Below are positions 31,880 through 43,390 of a stretch of 64,000 nucleotides of DNA, piece by piece. The position numbers and the translations under genes are program-made. The notes below the pieces were generated by a model. The model ran no database searches. It had not been told where the DNA came from and worked only from the letters and a program-made list of their open reading frames with translations. The stretch comes from Dendrophyllia cribrosa. Lineage: Eukaryota > Cnidaria > Anthozoa > Scleractinia > Dendrophylliidae. The DNA lies in NCBI GenBank assembly GCA_024195265.1, contig JAJLRJ010000007.1, positions 25,651,934 to 25,715,933 on the forward strand. The letters run 5' to 3'. The stretch's first letter is position 1; each line of letters opens with the position of its first letter.

Positions 31880-34800
31880 CACGGGAGATCGGATTGATTC
31901 TTGGCCACTAGCCAGACGTAATGTGTGGCGTGACTGATAGCCAATCCCATCTCTTAGCTGTCTTGTAGAATGACTAACAACATATTTTAGACAGGGAAAG
32001 TGTCACTGACGAGTCCCAATATGGGCGAAATAGCTATCCACTGCTGCTTTCTAGTTTTGAGTGCTAGTCATGTTAGGTCTTGGTAACCGTGTTGCTGTGC
32101 TGAAGAGAACTGCTGTGCCTTAAGGCGAACTCGACCTAAATTTGAATCAAATTTTAAGTTTAAAGAAGGAATAGAAGAGAAGAAAATGTTTTTGGAACAC
32201 CACCTGACAGTTGATACCCATGCAAGAACATCCCAGATAGCCAGTGGACTATTTTGGTGTCCATCTATTACACTGTAAGTAATGATCCGCACAAGAAGGA
32301 TAGTGCTGAACGGCAATGCGCGATGGAATGTCAACTATTTTCCTTGTTACAACTAGTGATCTCATTGGCCTAGACTCAAAAACCGCTAAAAAGGTAAGAT
32401 TCAAGGTGCATATAGTCTAATTTTTTTAAGGTTTCAAGTATTATGAGACCCAATTGCACAACATGTAATTTTTAAAAGATATTGTATTTGGGGAACTTCA
32501 TCAAAGAAGCAAAATTAGTAGCTATTGTCTTCTGCTATTCTGATTGGTTAAGCACGAACATTTCCTAAAATATATTTGACACAAATAGATTTTCTGTATT
32601 TCAGTTATAATGAAATATAATTATGAAACCATCAGCCCCTCCTCTATTCTTAAAATCAAAGATATTCTATGTGGGAAAGAGCCAATGCCGCAGAACAATG
32701 AAGTTCACTATAGTTCTTATGTGAAGCATTACTTAATTTATAACTGCAAATTTTACCAATCCAGCGAGAAAAGCTATTTCCTCCAAGACATACCCAAAAA
32801 TCACCCCCACCCCCCCAAAAAATAAAAAATTAAATAAATAAATAAATAAAAATACAACACCTCAGAACATAGATTCATGTGATGAGCATAGAGGGAGTTT
32901 TTGGATTGCTTGAAAAGTAAACGAGATATTTCCATTCAAGCCATGTTAAGTGGCGGAAAAGTGGCGTTCAGGTGGATTACCGCCTTAAGGCTATCTGTTA
33001 TCAGTTTCCAGCCGACAGGTACCCCTGAAAAAATGTAAGGGAGCTAATTTGACGTTCACCAAAATCTCAAAAAAAGCCTGCCTATCGTCGAAGCAATAAA
33101 TTACGCCAATTACGAGTTGTGGCTGATTAATTATTTCTAGCTCTGTTCAGTGGCCTTCTTAATAGAATTTTAAATTATAAGCGAATATTATGGACAAAAA
33201 GACTTTCATTTCGTGCTCTTATAAGTAACAAGACGCCTGGAGGCGGTCACGCGGGATCTTTTGGTCGATGTAAGCATTAACTTTGAATGGCGACCCACTG
33301 TCATAATGTGTTTATACTTACAAACAAGAAGCTGTACACAGCTTGATCGCTAACTAAAACAACAAAGACCAAGAACGCACGTGCGCAATCGCGTTATGGA
33401 ATTTGATAAAATATTCGGAAAGGGCATGATGAAACACGCCCGCTTGCCAAAAATTCGCATCCTTGTGAAATTTCTTGGCCCCTTTATTCTCTGATGACTC
33501 CATACAAACTCTTCTAATTTTGCCTTCGTTCATTTAATAAGTAATAAACATATCTATTATTCAAGCCACCGATTATCGTAAGCAACCATCTCACTTCCAC
33601 CCCACGTGACGTCCATCTCTGTTTTTCCGCGCTATTTTACCGTCCACCACAGCATTCATATAACACTTATTCCGGTTCTATCGAGTATGTAGCGACGTTT
33701 GGCATTGGAATAAAGTTTTATCTGTCCATTGTTCTTGCCGTAGCGAACGAGACAGATATTATTCCACTGACCATCCGCTAGGTGTAGATTTGCTAAGAGT
33801 CTAAACAATAATTAAATATTATTCGCTTCAGCAACGGTGACACATGGAAAATGCTACGTTAATAGCTAAGACCTGTTGTTATATCGTGTCATCATTTACT
33901 TTACTCGTCACACTGATTTACGCCAAGAAATGAGAACGTGCACTTTTTTCAATGCCTCATAAAGTGATTTCACAGGTTTACTATTTTAGAATGATCCGAA
34001 AATGATGTTACTATTTTGTTGCCCAACTGTTTTTAGGTAGCAGTTAAAACAGACTATAAATACTAATATACTGACCGCTGGCTGGACTTACCAAAGGTCA
34101 CTCCTATCTAAGTAAAACACTTTAGAACACATTCTCGTCTATCCTTCAGATCCTTGGCCTGTGCGAGCTTGAAAGATCTTTGTTTAGCGTTTGAAATCTT
34201 GAATTTCATACAAGAGTGTATTTTAAATAAGAAAAGCTATTTGTTTTTTCACTGACAGATTTCTATATTTCTATCAATTATGCGATTTGGAGTTTTTCAC
34301 GTAGGTCAAAGTTATAGTCAACAGTCGTTCGTAATTTTTTCCATGAAATTCCAAATGGCCATAATATTGACCAAAGATGAGTTTTCTGTTCTTTTGGCAG
34401 CCACACTATAGTTCTATTCTTTGGTATGTTTTTGCTATCACCTAGAAAGCTTTGGACCGACAGAAGAAGCGAGAGTGAACCGGATGTTTAAAAATTCGTA
34501 AGGTCTGATTCTTATGAAATCACGTAATGTCTTAATCTAATCTCAAAAACACTTCGAAAACAAGTGTATAGAACAGCGCTAAAAAGTGATTTAGAATCAC
34601 TACTAATAAAAATGAAATTTATTTACTGTCTACTATGATTCATTTACTATGATTTTCATAAATTTACATTCATATGTCTCTTTCTGGCTGTTGCTTCTGC
34701 ATAGCTATTGCGATATGCCTGTAACTGGACATTGCTTCGGTATATACGACGCTGGGTGTGGTCAGCGTTTCCAAATTTGGTATTTAATCACGATAATCTA

Positions 34801-36840
34801 GTCCATTATGCACTACGGCTTGGCTTAACAAGAGAAACCGTTCTATCAGGGGTCTAAATTAACTAACTCGACAAGGAATGGTATTCCAGCTAAGATAGAA
34901 TTATAACAATACCACATTGTCATGATATGTACCGAAAACGGAAAAAATGTACATGTCACAGCTATGTTTTTTTTTCTGCAAAGTCACACGCAACAGAATA
35001 TCCTATTTGACTGTAACTCACCACCAGAGAAGGGTATCAATATAGGGTTATTCAGCAGCCTTTGCATGGCTCAACCTGTATATGAATGGATATTGTTCCG
35101 TTTAGTGTTCTACGAAGTGAAATTGTTATTATATTGGTGTTTCGTAATTCTTGTTAGTTCACGTTATAAATTTAGTAACCTTGACCGTGCTGAACATGAG
35201 ATCAATACAGGTGGGCACATTTAAGAAAATAGCTATTGTCTCAGTCCAGTTCAATAGTGTTAAGTCAGCAAAGGATACAGTTTAGCTATTATATTAAGGA
35301 CAATGAACTCTGTCATTCACATATTATAATCGTGTACTCGTTTGCAAAGCAAGGGTGAGATTTTATCTCTAGTTGTACTTTGAATAACACACCTAGGAAT
35401 CGAGAAACGTGGATGGGTAAGGAATTTCTTTCGTCAATCACATTTTATAAGACGTAGACTAGGCTATGACCTAGCTTCAGCGCGAAACCTCTAACTTAGC
35501 TCGTAATCAAGTCAACTAGTACAAAGATCGATGAACGAATTGCAATCCAGAGATTCTCGCGATTTGCGCTTCATCACCGTCATAATTAGTTTTCATATGG
35601 GACAAATCTCACCATTCCTATTTTGTTTTCAACATCTCCATTACATAGTGAAATGTACAATGAATATAGAGTTTAACTGTTACCGTTAAACGTTAACGCT
35701 ATACTCCAGTTGAGAAGACATTAGTGCTGTTGCGCTAAGCAAGCCTTCAACTGTGAAGTAGCAATTGGTAGGGACCTAAAAAAATAATAAGGGGTGAGAG
35801 GAGCTCTGGGTACGAAAAATCAATCTCTTTCCAGACGCATCTTAAAATTTCAGTCGCAGTCTCTTTCGAAGGCCAATATTTTTATCAGTCTGTTTTAACA
35901 TTTTTCGTTCTATTTGAGTAGCCGACGGAAGAGATATCTTAATCCTATCCTAAAGCTCTGTCATAACTAACTGACTAGCTGTACCGTTGATTGTAAATTC
36001 CACATTTCCTTCCACTGCAACAAAAAACACCTATGGCCTTTCCTCTGGGATCCTTGTTAGAATATTCGAAAATGATTCCTTGCTCTTTGGTCTTGAACAA
36101 CGCACGGACGGTAAAGGTCGACACCGCAATAAATAGCACCACATCAACCTTATTATTTAACTAGTTTTCGTTTGAGAAGTTACACGCTAGAGTTTCATTC
36201 ACACATACTACAAGAACAGGTCGTATTTTTTAATCGAAAGTCTTAATGCCCCAGTAGTTTTCTAAATTTGTTTTTGGTTATGAAGAAGTGCTCATACGTG
36301 CTCAAACAGTTTTAGACGTTTCGGATAAGAAGCATTCATTAGTAAAAAATTAACCGTATTCAACTGAGGGGGCTCACCCAAAACGTCTAAAAATTGTGGC
36401 GCCGCCAAGAGTCAATGTTACAACCGGAAACGAATAACCGTCAGCCGTGTCCGTTAAAATGTTATATTTTAAGTTATACGCCCCATTAAGACCAATCTAT
36501 AACGTCACTGTCCAATGACAAATTCCTTCAGGATGCCGTAAGTAAAGCCCTTCTTTCAATACTGTTCCAAAAGACGCCGAGGAGAATGCACTTTCCAGTT
36601 TCTCTAAACTGATTACATTTCCGCTTTCTCTACCGTTTCCATGAAACATGGACACAATGGAATTATTGTCCAAAGTGAATCCCAAACGTTCAATCCGCCA
36701 ATTTTGCCACTAAATGATCTTTTTATAGAGTACTTTCCAAAAACCAGTTAACTCTTTTGAATAAATAAAGGCCAAAATGTATATATGGTGGATCAGCCAA
36801 GGTGGGCGGATATTGCTACTGAGTCTTTGCAAATTTTGTG
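31880..36840. other. long stretch with no gene seen
   Basis: Nearly 5 kb without recognisable coding sequence on either strand. It contains an AAAT microsatellite around 32827-32853 and a C run near 32807-32815. The open frame 34922-35224 (100 codons) has no motif and random-looking composition. Confidence 0.45.
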
Positions 36841-36842
36841 CC

Positions 36843-36873
36843 CTGATGAAGGCAGCATTGCCGAAACGTCGGC
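36843..36873 (+). ncRNA. hammerhead-core-like motif
   Basis: CTGATGA (36843-36849), then a GGCA/TGCC stem with a 4-base loop, then GAAAC (36863-36867) and GTCGGC. These are the conserved core boxes and stem II of hammerhead ribozymes, a form often seen in invertebrate Penelope-like and related retroelements. I could not find convincing stem I, stem III or a cleavage triplet in the right place, so activity is doubtful. Confidence 0.3.
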
Positions 36874-37471
36874 ATTTTCTCATAAAAATAGCATGATTTA
36901 AAAAACAATTACAATGGACTTTACAAACCAGTTCACTGGAAAAGAGTGAACTGAACCTTCCCGATATTTAAAGAAGAAAATAATAAAGATTGTTCAAGGT
37001 TAAAACCTTTGGGAATTTCTTTCTTCCGTGTTAATTGTGTAGTCAGTTGTCACTAGTTCATTAATCAGGATCTCTAGATCACCAGTTTCACCGATGGAAA
37101 GCACGCAGTTAAAGTGGGATTGGTCCCTTGCAAACGGTACGGTGTATAAACTGTGGCGTAAGGAAAAAAAAACAGCTAAATAAGCGTGGTAATTGAAACA
37201 GCATTCTTGATCTGGCTGTATAACTATTGCATCATTTCATCAGTTCTCTATTTACTATGGCTTTCTTTGGTTTTCTGTCCCCAACTAAGAAATACTTTAT
37301 AAAAGATATAGATATACAGATATAGTTCCTTATTAAATTATGAATATCCTAGTACAGATTGTCCGTTGTTTTTATAAACAGTTAGAAGCATTTTTTCCTT
37401 TTAGTGCTCCAGGTGACACCAGTGTGTATTTATGTACGAGGTGTAGATAATTCATAACGAAGACAAGCGAA

Positions 37472-37888
37472 CTAGACAAAACTTATTGTAAAGTTGTTGG
37501 TTTCTTCAGCAGTGATTTCATGTGCTTTAAACATATTCCACAAACCTTTTGCGTAAAATGAAAACCCATATATTGCAACGCATTCTTCGTTTTTTTTTTC
37601 ACATTCCACGCAGCTCTTAATAACCTCCAATTTTATTGGACCTGAGTATCGCGCAGCTGTATTGTTTTCAGGGCTAAGGTCCATTTTTGTGTTGATTTTT
37701 CTATTGTTTTTTGAGCAAATCAGAAAAGACCTTGTAAGAGCTGCGTGCTGCCCCCTTTTTTTCCGAATTGTCACAACAGCTCGCGAACAGCAATTACCAT
37801 AATTCACCCCCCAGAAACTTGAGAGAGACTGAGCACCAGCTTTTGGCACTGAGATTTCTGGGGTGTTTCTTGGTGTTGCGGAAGCCAT
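37472..37888 (-). CDS. hypothetical protein, 138 aa
   Basis: An uninterrupted minus-strand frame starting MASATPRNTPEIS at 37886-37888. The N-terminal half is basic and Ser-rich. The C-terminal half has a C..C pair (KSCVECEKKNEEC) and a few aromatic residues. I recognise no domain. The start codon lies inside the inverted repeat 37866-37988. It could be a first exon of a decayed transposon gene or chance; codon usage looks only mildly protein-like. Confidence 0.25.
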   Translation of the reverse strand: MASATPRNTPEISVPKAGAQSLSSFWGVNYGNCCSRAVVTIRKKRGQHAALTRSFLICSKNNRKINTKMDLSPENNTAARYSGPIKLEVIKSCVECEKKNEECVAIYGFSFYAKGLWNMFKAHEITAEETNNFTISFV

Positions 37889-37988
37889 TGTTGGTTAGCT
37901 TTTGTGTTGTGGTGTGGGTATTGTTCAGTGTCTTGAATCTTTTGTTTTAACGTCATTTGGTGATCACACCATCCGCAACACCAAGAAA
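37866..37988. repeat. 17-bp perfect inverted repeat
   Basis: TTTCTTGGTGTTGCGGA at 37866-37882 is the exact reverse complement of 37972-37988. The 89-base spacer holds the start codon of the minus-strand frame. It may be the ends of a very small element or a duplicated, inverted gene start. Confidence 0.7.
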
Positions 37989-37989
37989 C

Positions 37990-39335
37990 TACCGATTTTT
38001 GGGAGTGTTGGGGTTTCCACCACGGTCAAACGTCCGAGGCGTTTTTCGTTTCGTTTAGTGGGATTTTATTTAATATTTAATGGAAGTATGGGCAAGGATG
38101 TATAAAATAATTAGTTGACGTTACTATCTTTTAATTTTTCTCAAAATGATGAGCTTTTTTCTCTTGAAAACTGACCAAAACTCTTTGCGCCTGATCAAAA
38201 TTATGTTGGCAAATGGCGCCGACAAATCTGCAGTTCACAGTTTTGAAACGCTTACAACCTTTTTAGTAAGCTTTCAAACCGTTTTGTAAATTGACAGTGT
38301 ATTGGCAATATATTAAACTTTAAACAGCGAAAATGACAACCTTAACTTTTAAGTACTTTGCTTAACTTTTGCAAATTTCTCTCGTTCGACCGCGGTTAAG
38401 TTGCGGTTTACAGTGCGAGTAATGCCGGTAACCGGCTTCCTTTGGAAAGCATCAACCTATCGTAACTAATACTGTTTACCCAATTTATCCCAGAAAGCCG
38501 CGTTTTACTCTAGATGCCTTGGAAAGCCTAAAAATGTTTGCCTTTTCAGGACCAGATATCGTCCACGACGACCTTACGAGAGTCGCGAGTTTTCTTACAA
38601 AATAGCTTGAAAGCAAGTTGTACAAATTGCGTTTTCCTAGCCGTTTTCCACAGGTCATCGACGAGCGAAACAACTCAACTTGGAATAATGTTTTAAACAA
38701 ACACTTTTTTTGAACAATAACAATCAAATACAAAACAAATTTAAGCAACAAACAAGTACAGTGAAACCACCTTGATACGGACACCAAAGGGACAGACCTA
38801 CATGTCCGCATTATAGAACTGTCCTTACTATAGAGGTAGAATTGTGGCATCCTCGAGATATTTTACGTTGAAGATATAAAACTATTATTGGTATTATAAT
38901 TACCCAGCCAGTTGGGGAACATTAAACTTTGGAATTCAAAGTACGGACATCCGAAGTTGAATGAAATAATCCACAGAATTATTGTGAAAAATCGTAAACA
39001 CATCGTCCGTTTGCAAATGCCCATGGGTTAATCAGTGACTGTGTTATCGAAGCCGAAATGTCGGAAACTTTGTCTGTTAAACTCTGGCTCATGTAGGACG
39101 TCTGTATGCGAGAAGAACAGAACCAGTGTCAGAATATTGATCATGCAATTACGTTCAAAAAATCCACTCCAGCCGCTACAGCATAGTACAGCCTTTTGAG
39201 GCTTGGCGTTTTAAAACTTGGAGGGTATATTTTATTTTATTGCAGGCGAACCTTCTCAATAGACCACTTTGAAAAAGAGATCGCGGCCGGGGGAGAAGCG
39301 GAATGGTCTTGCGCTTAACTATGGAATCGTTAACA
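37990..39335. other. no gene seen; pogo-like end remnant
   Basis: Non-coding. At 38757-38790 the sequence CAGTGAAACC...TGATACGGACACC resembles the terminal repeat of the pogo/Tigger-like elements at 44-45.6 kb. GTACGGACATCC recurs at 38940-38951. A degenerate GAAGCCGAAATGTCGG near 39051 resembles the GCCGAAACGTCGG part of the hammerhead-like motif. Confidence 0.4.
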
Positions 39336-39514
39336 AATAGATTCCATTTTGCCGTGTGTTTGTTCAGTTATAGATCACAGATGACGTCAAAATGAGGTAA
39401 GAACAAAAAAGTGGCACACGGTAGTAGGCGAGTGTGTCACTGATGTTCTTACCACATTTTGACGTCATCTGTGATCTATAACTGAACAGACACACGGCAA
39501 AATGGAATCTATTT
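39336..39514. repeat. foldback element, arms of about 67 bp
   Basis: AAATAGATTCCATTTTGCCG at the left edge mirrors CGGCAAAATGGAATCTATTT at the right. The arms continue through TAGATCACAGATGACGTCA to about 39402 and 39448. Identity is very high, suggesting recent formation. Confidence 0.8.
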
Positions 39515-39519
39515 GCTTT

Positions 39520-40293
39520 ATTCAATGAACAGAAAAGTAAAAAGAGTAAAATCACCCGGGAAAATTACGAACTTCCCTGGTAGCGCTCGACTGTTCGAAG
39601 ATTTGTTCCAGTTTAGGTATTTTTCAAGCCGTCAAGAACACTTTTCGTCTTGGTTTCTTCTTTTTCTTGCTCGTTAACAGCTCCTGTTAAACATTTCTCG
39701 AGGCTTTTTCACTTCCTCAATCCAGAATAATCTCGCAAACATCTGAACATTTTCAAAATTGTGCGCCATGTTGGACAAAACAAAGCAAACAATTTTCTAT
39801 GACGTCAGCCGTGCGTCTGTACTCTGATAGATCATAGGCAACGACCAATCACAGAGCGCGTAGTATTCAGTACATTGTATAATAAAAAATAGACAACGAT
39901 GACTGCGATGATGTTGGCAAAATCAGCCTTTTTTGCACGTGCGTTGAAAGTTTTAAATTAGCAAAACAACATTTTTACACGTGCAAAAAATTGGAACCTG
40001 CATTTAAATAGTTTAATTAGCAAAACAACATTAGTTAACACAATCCTAGCGTTAGTCCGATGTGACAAGCGATTCACGTTGTGGGTCACAGTCGCTCCGA
40101 GAATATCTTCCGGTTTTACATTTACTTTTTTACCATAGCAGTAAAATTTTTCACGCGCTTATTGGCTGAGTGCTATTATTTAAAACAGTACAAATCATGA
40201 TAATATACATAAATAGGCTCAGCCTAACAGCGAAGCTCTCTGAACAGAAAGCCAATGATAAGCTTAACTAAGGTGAAAGGTCGGAAGCACAAG
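39520..40293. other. no gene seen
   Basis: Non-coding A/T-rich sequence. Confidence 0.35.
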
Positions 40294-40492
40294 AATAGGC
40301 CATTTCCGAGTTGCCTTTAGCCTCTCTATCAAAGCGAGGCTAGGTGCGAAACCTTTCATATGAAAATGAGTTTTCATTCACATGCAAATAAAACTTCTTT
40401 GCATGTCAATGAAAACTCATTTCCATATGAAAGGTTTCGCACCTAGCCTCGCTTTGATAGAGAGGCTAAAGGCAACTCGGAAATGGCCTATT
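40294..40492. repeat. near-perfect palindrome, 199 bp
   Basis: AATAGGCCATTTCCGAGTTG begins the left arm and its reverse complement ends the right arm. Almost all of the 199 bases pair, including the central ACATGCAAA/TTTGCATGT. Only a loop of roughly ten bases is left. Such long palindromes are unstable in cloning and replication, so survival here implies recent origin or short exposure. Confidence 0.85.
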
Positions 40493-40499
40493 AAAATTG

Positions 40500-42820
40500 A
40501 CGACCGGGCTATTTTTAAATTTTAGCAATTTAAAAAGAACATCAGTATTACGCGACCGTCTGCACAGTTCATTTAGACCGTATAAAAGTTCACAAAAACC
40601 ACTTTTTCTCGGTCTAGAATAACTAGTATGACTACTCTCACTGCATACATAATTAGCCCGTAGCACGGGAAGATTTAAATCGGTTAAATTCCGTCCTGCC
40701 GGGCCTGCGTGCTGCCGCGCATGATGCCTTGCGGCCCTTGCTTCAAATAGCTCGGTTTTAGCCGCTTCCTGGCCAGTTCTACGGAGTTCGGTGAAAGTGG
40801 CTTTTAAGTTTCGCCCCTCCCACCTCCCCTGGTGGCGGTTGGCTTCGCCTTTGCGCTATGTTCGGCACGCCTGTTGCCCTAACAGTCGCGGCATCTTTCC
40901 ATAACTTAGTTCTCCGTGACGGGGTAATAGGTGTGCAGTGAGGATATTTTACTTATTTCCGAATAAAATACACCTGTTGCGTATCACAAATTGCCCGAGA
41001 AACTGATTTGAAAATGAAAATTGCAAAAAATGCACAAAAATATTTGCATAAGGCGACGCGAGTGAAGTTAGAACTATAAAATCCAAGGTTTGTTTTGTTT
41101 ACATAAAATCGCTTTTCAAACTATAAAATTAATAATATAATAGTTTATGTTGAAAAGCAAAACGCATACCATTTATAGGTCGAGCTGTCCTCGAGGAAGT
41201 TCAAGATGAGAACACGACTGAATTTGAGCACGTTTTATAAAGATGTCTCCAAAACTAACAAGAACACAAAGAAAAAGCCAGGACTTTTCAGAGGTACGCA
41301 CAATAAATTTTCAAACACTCCCCCTCCCTTCTCCCCTACCCTCAAGTCTCAAAATTTTTTATTTATTTTTTCGACTTTTTCAGGTAGGTACGCCCCTGCA
41401 AGTATGTAGTAGTCATCACACATCACGTGGCTTAAGGTGCGACTCTATGCTTGAAAGACATATTAAAACACTGTTTTAATATTCCAAAATCTAGAATCAG
41501 GATTGTAATATATTCCCACCAGGTATACCCGCACACAAAGCCAATAGGGCCTAGATGTATAAGATGGTAGACCTGGGGAGAATAAGTTCCATCGCTGCGA
41601 GGAGGAGGGTGGGGCGTTATCGTCTTGCACGGGTCCCGACCTAAAACTTTACTGAACTAGGCTGAATTACGGAGCGGGCTGCATATATATAGAGGGAGGA
41701 GGTCCAGGGTTATGTAAAGAAGTATATGATTGTATATATGAGGATTAACCTGCAAACGCATTACAAAACATTTTATCTTTGAGTCATTTGATACACCGTA
41801 TAGTGCTCCTTATATGCCTCTATACACTGCTCACAATAAACTAATAAAGAGCGGAATAAATGGATGTCATTGAGAAATTAATAAACACTTAATAACGAAG
41901 AAAGTAATTACAAATAAATGTAGTTTTATTTATTAGCTGTGCCACTTAACACAAATAATACAATGTTCTCCTCTAATACATAAAAATGAGGAACAACAAT
42001 AACAACAAAAAGCTTTGAGGCAGGGTTACCGAAACTAGTACGACATTGAGTACGAGTACCACTATTCAAACCAAATTTCCGTGCTCTAGGTAACCATTTA
42101 TCACACCAATTTTATACCTGGAGTTTTATCTTCTGGTCAGCAACAGGAAAGATCAAGAGTTCTGGGGATGTGACTGGCTTGAAATTTCCATGTCGTACTT
42201 GTATTCAATCTCGTACTCATACTCAAACCTTGATTGGCATAAATTAATGTTTTGACAGTATAGGTCGGGGGGAAGGGGTAGGGGGGAGGGGAGTTTACGT
42301 GGCCGGCTTTGGTGCGTTTAGATTTACTTTAATATTGTAGTACTTTGTCAATCAATAAATGTATCGTGGGCCTGACTAACCAACGCCCTATGCTTCTCAG
42401 ACTTGTGTGTTCATTCGGCTGTGTGGTGGAGGCAAAAATCTAATAACATTCGGAAGTGAATTTTTGCATACGTAAATGATTGAATGGATCAATGAATGGA
42501 CGACTACGTGAAAAAAGAAACGACCTCTTAATGTTTTGTAGTACATCGAACCCTGTTAATACGGACACCGTACGGACCATAGAAACGGTTCGCATATGTA
42601 TACGAAACCTCTTAAAAGCTGGGCCATGACGCAATTAATGCGTTTTACTCTATTTATAGCAAAATACAGTAGAGTACCACATCTAATCCCCACAAAAACA
42701 ATTTAAACTAAAGCTTAGACAAAAGCATTCTTTTACATTGGGTGATACTGTCTGATGTAGTCAAAAAATGTAACCAAATTGTCCGTTTAAACACGATTAA
42801 CCTTATAGCTAGTATGTCAC
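40500..42820. other. no gene seen; G-rich run
   Basis: Non-coding on both strands. A G-rich run of four G tracts at 42268-42294 could form a G-quadruplex on the plus strand. At 42547-42576 a CGAACCCTGTTAATACGGAC word is another pogo-like end remnant. Confidence 0.45.
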
Positions 42821-43073
42821 CAGGTGCCGGTTGCATAAAAGTTGGTCGTACGACCAGGCCGAACGCCCGACGTTTGCTTAACGCCTGACGTTGTTAGTCC
42901 CGAATTACGTCGAATGTACGTCCGTCGTCAACTGGGCGTTGACGTCGGTTGCACCAGCTAGACGTTGGTAGATACTAATAACGCCTGACATGCACGTGCC
43001 CAGTCGGTTACATGAAAGCGTGAACTCCTACTTTGCATACTGTGAAACTATTTATACGCGGTTTCAAAACAAC

Positions 43074-43222
43074 ATGGCTGAGTCAAAGCTGAAAAGAAAA
43101 CCATGCTTTTCAGACAGAGAAATACGTTCTCTCATTCACTTGTTTGCTGAACACCAAGATGTTTTATTATCCAAATTTAACAATTCGAATACAAATGAAA
43201 AGAAAAAGAAAGTTTGGACCAT
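43074..43222 (+). pseudogene. Myb/SANT-like DNA-binding protein of Harbinger, N-terminal piece
   Basis: The ATG at 43074 opens MAESKLKRKPCFSDREI, then a helical stretch with LIHLFAEHQDVLLSKF and KKKKVWTI. The pattern (K..NFS..E...L......VL..KF...~~K...W..I) is that of the Myb/SANT-like domain protein that partners the transposase in PIF/Harbinger elements for DNA binding and nuclear import. It is cut after the first two helices at the deletion junction near 43220. Confidence 0.6.
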
Positions 43223-43390
43223 ATCTAACAGTTCATTACGGCGAAATCGATATCTGGAGTACAACTGTTGTTCATCAAGAGAGTCCAAAGGGTTTGTACG
43301 ATCACGAAATACTCGTTCTCTTCGAAAAGCACGTCGAGTTTCACAAATTTGCAGAAGGAACATCATACACGCCATTATGGAAATATGCAA
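43222..43390 (-). pseudogene. HARBI1-like transposase, N-terminal piece
   Basis: The minus frame contains RRERVFRDRTNPLDSLDEQ followed by LYSRYRFRRNELLDMV. R.R.F.DR.NPLD.L.D.E...RYRF.R..I..L is the well-known N-terminal signature of HARBI1-type transposases, ahead of the DDE nuclease domain. Only these roughly 50 residues remain; the nuclease domain is deleted. Confidence 0.75.

Noticed and set aside
34922..35224. 100-codon open frame in the empty 32-37 kb region
   Set aside because: It has no domain, no neighbouring exon and no codon bias. Frames of this length are expected by chance in 64 kb.
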